Positions 61,161 through 64,000 of a stretch of DNA of 64,000 bases are shown one piece after another; the stretch's first letter is position 1, and every line of letters starts with the position of its first letter. The notes below the pieces were generated by a model that had not been told where the DNA came from, ran no database searches, and worked only from the letters and a program-made list of their open reading frames with translations. The stretch covers positions 62,001 to 126,000 of the forward strand of contig NZ_JAPTGG010000006.1 of NCBI RefSeq assembly GCF_026891035.1, in the 5' to 3' direction. The position numbers and the translations under genes were made by a program. The stretch comes from Dasania phycosphaerae. Its GTDB lineage: Bacteria; Pseudomonadota; Gammaproteobacteria; Pseudomonadales; Dasaniaceae.

Positions 61161-62582
61161 ATGCATAAGCACCACGACGCACTAAAAGATGCAGAATTAA
61201 AGCCCCTGTGGCATGACCCTGCGATTATGCCAGAGCCTTTACCTGCCCTTGCCAAAGATGAAAGCTGCGAGCTATTAATCGTGGGTGGTGGTTTTACTGG
61301 CCTGTGGGCTGCTATGCAGGCAAAAGAGCGCAAGCCCGATGCAGATATTATTTTAATTGAAAAAACTTTTGTGGGTGATGGTGCATCGGGCCGCAACGGT
61401 GGCTTTTTAAGTACCAGCGTGGCGCATGGCGAAACCAATACCGAAGCGCAGTTCCCCGGTGAGGCAGATAAGTTAGAAGAGCTGGGCATACAAAACATGA
61501 AAGAGTTTTTAGAGACTCTGGAGCGTTACAACATCGATGCCGAGTACGAGCAAGTGGGTGAAATGGATGTGGCCCTAGATCCAGAATCAGCTCAGCGCTT
61601 ACACGCTGAATATTTAGAGTGTAAAGAGGCTGGTGAGGATGTAGTTTGGTTCGACGAAGAGGCTGTGCGTAAGCAGGTCAACTCACCCACTTTTTTCGGT
61701 GGCTTGTGGCACCGTGATGGTCAGGATGGGGTGATACACCCTGGGCGTTTATGCTGGGGCTTAAAAGATGTGTTGGTTAATCAGCTGGGGGTGCGCATTT
61801 TTGAAAACACCGAAATGTTGGACGTGCAACCCGTAGGCAGTGATGGCATGAAGGCTACTTGTGCAGGCGGTGTTATTAGCAGCAAAAAAGTCTTGTTAGC
61901 GACTAATGCCTATACCAGCAAAATCAGCCGCATACGCAACTCTGTAGTGCCGGTGTGGGATTATCAAATTGCCACTCAGCCATTAACCGCTGAGCAGCTA
62001 GATAAAATTAACTGGGGTAAGCCCGAGTCGCGTCATGCCTTGGCTGACTACAACAATATGTTTCACTACTTCCGGCTAACCAAAGATAATCGTATTACCT
62101 GGGGCGGCGGTGGTGCTGTGCGCTATTACTTTAACCGCGGTATAGATGCGCATTTAATGGATGCGCCTGCCAGGCATGAGCAGTTAGCTGCCGAGTTTTT
62201 TGAAATGTTCCCGCAGTTAGAAGGCGAGATAAAATTTACTCACCGCTGGGGCGGTATTATTGCCACCTCTACTCGTTTTTGCATGGTGCCTGGGGTGATG
62301 TATGACGGCCGCCTGGCTTGGTCTGTGGGCTATACCGGCCATGGTGTGGGCGCGTCACGCTTTGGTGCACGTATAGGTATAGAGCTGTTGGGCTACCAGC
62401 CTAGCGATGTCATTAATATGCAGTTTGTCACCAAAAGAGCTCTGCCCTGGTTTCCCGAGCCTTTCCGTTGGTTGGGGGTGCGCTTTACTCAAAACGCATT
62501 AATTAAAGCGGATCAAAACGGTGGTAAGCGCGGCCTGTGGCTAAAGTTTTTAGATATGCTGGGTCTAGGTTTTACCTGCTAA
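61161..62582 (+). CDS. PuuB-like FAD-dependent amine oxidase, paralogue 3
   Basis: 473 residues. GGGFTG at 42-47, GASGRNGG at 74-81, GVIHPGRLCWGL and a late HRWGGIIATSTRFC then GYTGHGVGASRFG. DAO/PuuB superfamily. It probably oxidises an amine or N-substituted amino acid with H2O2 production. Second gene after the bicupin, and the third PuuB-like enzyme in the window, distinct in its C-terminus (about 40 residues longer than paralogue 2). Confidence 0.85.
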   Translation: MHKHHDALKDAELKPLWHDPAIMPEPLPALAKDESCELLIVGGGFTGLWAAMQAKERKPDADIILIEKTFVGDGASGRNGGFLSTSVAHGETNTEAQFPGEADKLEELGIQNMKEFLETLERYNIDAEYEQVGEMDVALDPESAQRLHAEYLECKEAGEDVVWFDEEAVRKQVNSPTFFGGLWHRDGQDGVIHPGRLCWGLKDVLVNQLGVRIFENTEMLDVQPVGSDGMKATCAGGVISSKKVLLATNAYTSKISRIRNSVVPVWDYQIATQPLTAEQLDKINWGKPESRHALADYNNMFHYFRLTKDNRITWGGGGAVRYYFNRGIDAHLMDAPARHEQLAAEFFEMFPQLEGEIKFTHRWGGIIATSTRFCMVPGVMYDGRLAWSVGYTGHGVGASRFGARIGIELLGYQPSDVINMQFVTKRALPWFPEPFRWLGVRFTQNALIKADQNGGKRGLWLKFLDMLGLGFTC

Positions 62583-62630
62583 ATCAATGGCTTAGCTATG
62601 AAGTCTAGGCGGCAGAAATTAGCCAATAGA

Positions 62631-62665
62631 AAAAAGCGCCCACGCTTAAGCCGGGCGCTTTTTTT
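62631..62665 (+). terminator. Terminator of oxidase gene
   Basis: AAAAAGCGCCC (62631-62641) pairs with 62653-62663 around an 11-base loop, followed by T. Confidence 0.9.
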
Positions 62666-62787
62666 GTGGCTGACCCAAACACTGTTTTAGCTTGCAATTT
62701 ATATTTCTTGTGATACTTTTTGTATGTATATAGATCATTTGATTCATTTGGTGCTGTTAGCGCATTAGCGTGCAAAAGGAGGGGGCG

Positions 62788-63156
62788 ATGAGTGCCGTAC
62801 TAAAAGCCGATGACCAAAGTATTGTCAGCCATGCACTATGCCAGGCTGCCGATCTTATGGGCTTAAAACGTCAACAGCTGGCAATGGTGATAGGTGTATC
62901 TGAACCCACCATGAGTCGTATACGCAACGAGACTTCCGTGGTGCCACAGGGCAAGCCTCTGGAATTGGCGCTATTATTTTTACGGGCCTACCGGGCACTG
63001 TATGCCATTATTGGTGGTGACCCCGCCGCTATGCAGCACTGGCTAAAAACTCCTAACAGCCACTTGGCAGATCAGGCCCCCATAGAGCTACTACAAAAAG
63101 TAGAGGGCATTACTCAGGTAGTACGCTACCTAGATGCCATGCGAGGTCGGGTATAG
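62788..63156 (+). CDS. Xre/MbcA/ParS-type antitoxin
   Basis: 122 residues from ATG 62788, with AAGGAGG just upstream. N-terminal Xre-like helix-turn-helix (LKRQQLAMVIGVSEPTMSRIRN, 26-47) and C-terminal toxin-binding WLKTPNSHLADQAPIELL (85-102). The stop TAG overlaps the toxin start GTG by one base. Antitoxins of this kind neutralise RES toxins and repress their own operon. Confidence 0.85.
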   Translation: MSAVLKADDQSIVSHALCQAADLMGLKRQQLAMVIGVSEPTMSRIRNETSVVPQGKPLELALLFLRAYRALYAIIGGDPAAMQHWLKTPNSHLADQAPIELLQKVEGITQVVRYLDAMRGRV

Positions 63157-63884
63157 TGCTGGATTTACAAGGACTGATACAGCCCACCGAAGGATCGATT
63201 TGGCGCGTAGTAGAAACCCAGGAAATAGCCGCCACCCGGGCGATTACCCGCTCCTCCAGTGAGCAGTCACGGTTGGAAGAGCTATTAGAGCAATCCAAGC
63301 CGCCCGTGCCCGCCGACTGCCAGGGCTTGTCCTATTTATTATCTACCCCGTTTCGTTATCCGCCCTTAGATTATGGCTCGCGTTTTGGCAGTACCTTAGA
63401 GAGGGGTATTTTTTATGGTGCTAAAGAGCTAAACACCGCCTTGGCGGAAACCGCAGTTTACCTATGGCTGTTTCAATCGGCCCTGCACGAGCTGGGTCCC
63501 ATGGCGGCGATTAATGACCATCGCACCGCTTTATTAATCCCCTTGGCAAGCAACAGATCGATAGATTTTAGCGCCGCAGAATTAGCTCAACATCATGAGG
63601 CGATTAGCAGCCCCGGTGATTGGTCTTATAGCCAGCGCTTGGGTAGCAGCATGCGCGAATTAGCGGTGCAGTGCTTTTGGTATCCCTCGGCCCGTTTGCA
63701 GGGTGGGGTTAACGCTGGGGTGATTAGCCCGCAGGCCTTTGCCGCTAAAGAACCCAGCGAGCAGCAGCACTGGCAATTAAAACTCAGCCCAGAGAGTTGC
63801 TGGTTTGGCCGCCACAGAAGCGGCCATGAGTTTTATCGTAAAGATTTTTTGCAAGGCAATCGCCTCTTGCATCCTATGGCCTAG
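63156..63884 (+). CDS. RES-domain toxin
   Basis: 242 residues from GTG 63156. RES-type elements R76 (SRFGSTLERGIFYGA), Y87 and E98 (ALAETAVYLW) are in place. Known RES toxins consume NAD+ to stop growth. Translationally coupled to the antitoxin. At 242 residues it is somewhat longer than many RES toxins (about 150-230). Confidence 0.8.
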   Translation: MLDLQGLIQPTEGSIWRVVETQEIAATRAITRSSSEQSRLEELLEQSKPPVPADCQGLSYLLSTPFRYPPLDYGSRFGSTLERGIFYGAKELNTALAETAVYLWLFQSALHELGPMAAINDHRTALLIPLASNRSIDFSAAELAQHHEAISSPGDWSYSQRLGSSMRELAVQCFWYPSARLQGGVNAGVISPQAFAAKEPSEQQHWQLKLSPESCWFGRHRSGHEFYRKDFLQGNRLLHPMA

Positions 63885-64000
63885 TTTTTGTCACGCCATA
63901 TTTTATTTTTGTTCCTTGATTTTAATAGAACGTCCATATATGCCCCATAAGCGCAGCGAATATTTTGGGCATGACCGGAATAGAACTTTAACCGGACACT

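Overview
The window reads as a chromosomal segment of a Gammaproteobacterium, probably a marine heterotroph. The indicators are large TonB-dependent receptors, a DUF3422 protein, a PA3496-like small acidic protein, an AmgK-type kinase, GGDEF proteins and REP-like repeats. I cannot name genus or species. No rRNA, tRNA, CRISPR array or complete insertion sequence was seen.

Layout. 1-7110: end of a TonB receptor, then a plus-strand cluster of AmgK-like kinase, aldehyde dehydrogenase (ALDH), free-standing GlmU-type nucleotidyltransferase, MFS carrier and saccharopine-dehydrogenase-like enzyme. 7342-15964: a SnoaL-AraC fusion regulator, two tandem Tat-type flavin amine oxidases, a LysR regulator, and a cupin plus gamma-glutamylputrescine-oxidase-like (PuuB-like) pair. 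16059-22102: two small proteins, MgtC/SapB, a 2OG-Fe(II) oxygenase, a substrate-binding-PAS-GGDEF protein, a YgjV-like membrane protein and DUF3422. 22211-35499, all on the minus strand: an AcuI/YhdH-type acrylyl-CoA reductase, an M20 amidohydrolase, a 1799-residue trifunctional propionyl-CoA synthase, an iron-dependent alcohol dehydrogenase, an ALDH and an APC permease. 35822-45443: two related TonB receptors around a 2OG oxygenase, a LuxR and TPR-sulfotransferase pair, and an unknown membrane protein. 45742-54693: GntR, SpuC-like aminotransferase, NhaC antiporter, SDR, TetR, PuuB-like, PuuD-like and PuuA-like genes. 54883-63884: an orphan binding protein, a TRIC-family protein, a diguanylate cyclase, an ALDH, a bicupin plus PuuB-like pair and a RES-Xre toxin-antitoxin pair.

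How it may fit together. Most of the window looks devoted to catabolism of amines and polyamines: permease, gamma-glutamylation (PuuA), oxidation (three PuuB-like enzymes), ALDHs, hydrolysis (PuuD), transamination (SpuC) and periplasmic amine oxidases. Within it sits a reductive 3-hydroxypropionate module: iron alcohol dehydrogenase plus propionyl-CoA synthase, with an acrylyl-CoA reductase 2.1 kb beyond. The same palindrome, AACCGAA-N6-TTCGGTT, occurs once upstream of that module and twice (degenerate) in the puuB-tetR / puuD-puuA divergent promoter region. My main hypothesis is that a TetR repressor co-controls polyamine breakdown and a route from a C3 product (beta-alanine to malonate semialdehyde to 3-hydroxypropionate) to propionyl-CoA. 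The enzyme families and the palindromes are seen in the sequence. The regulon and the pathway are inference.
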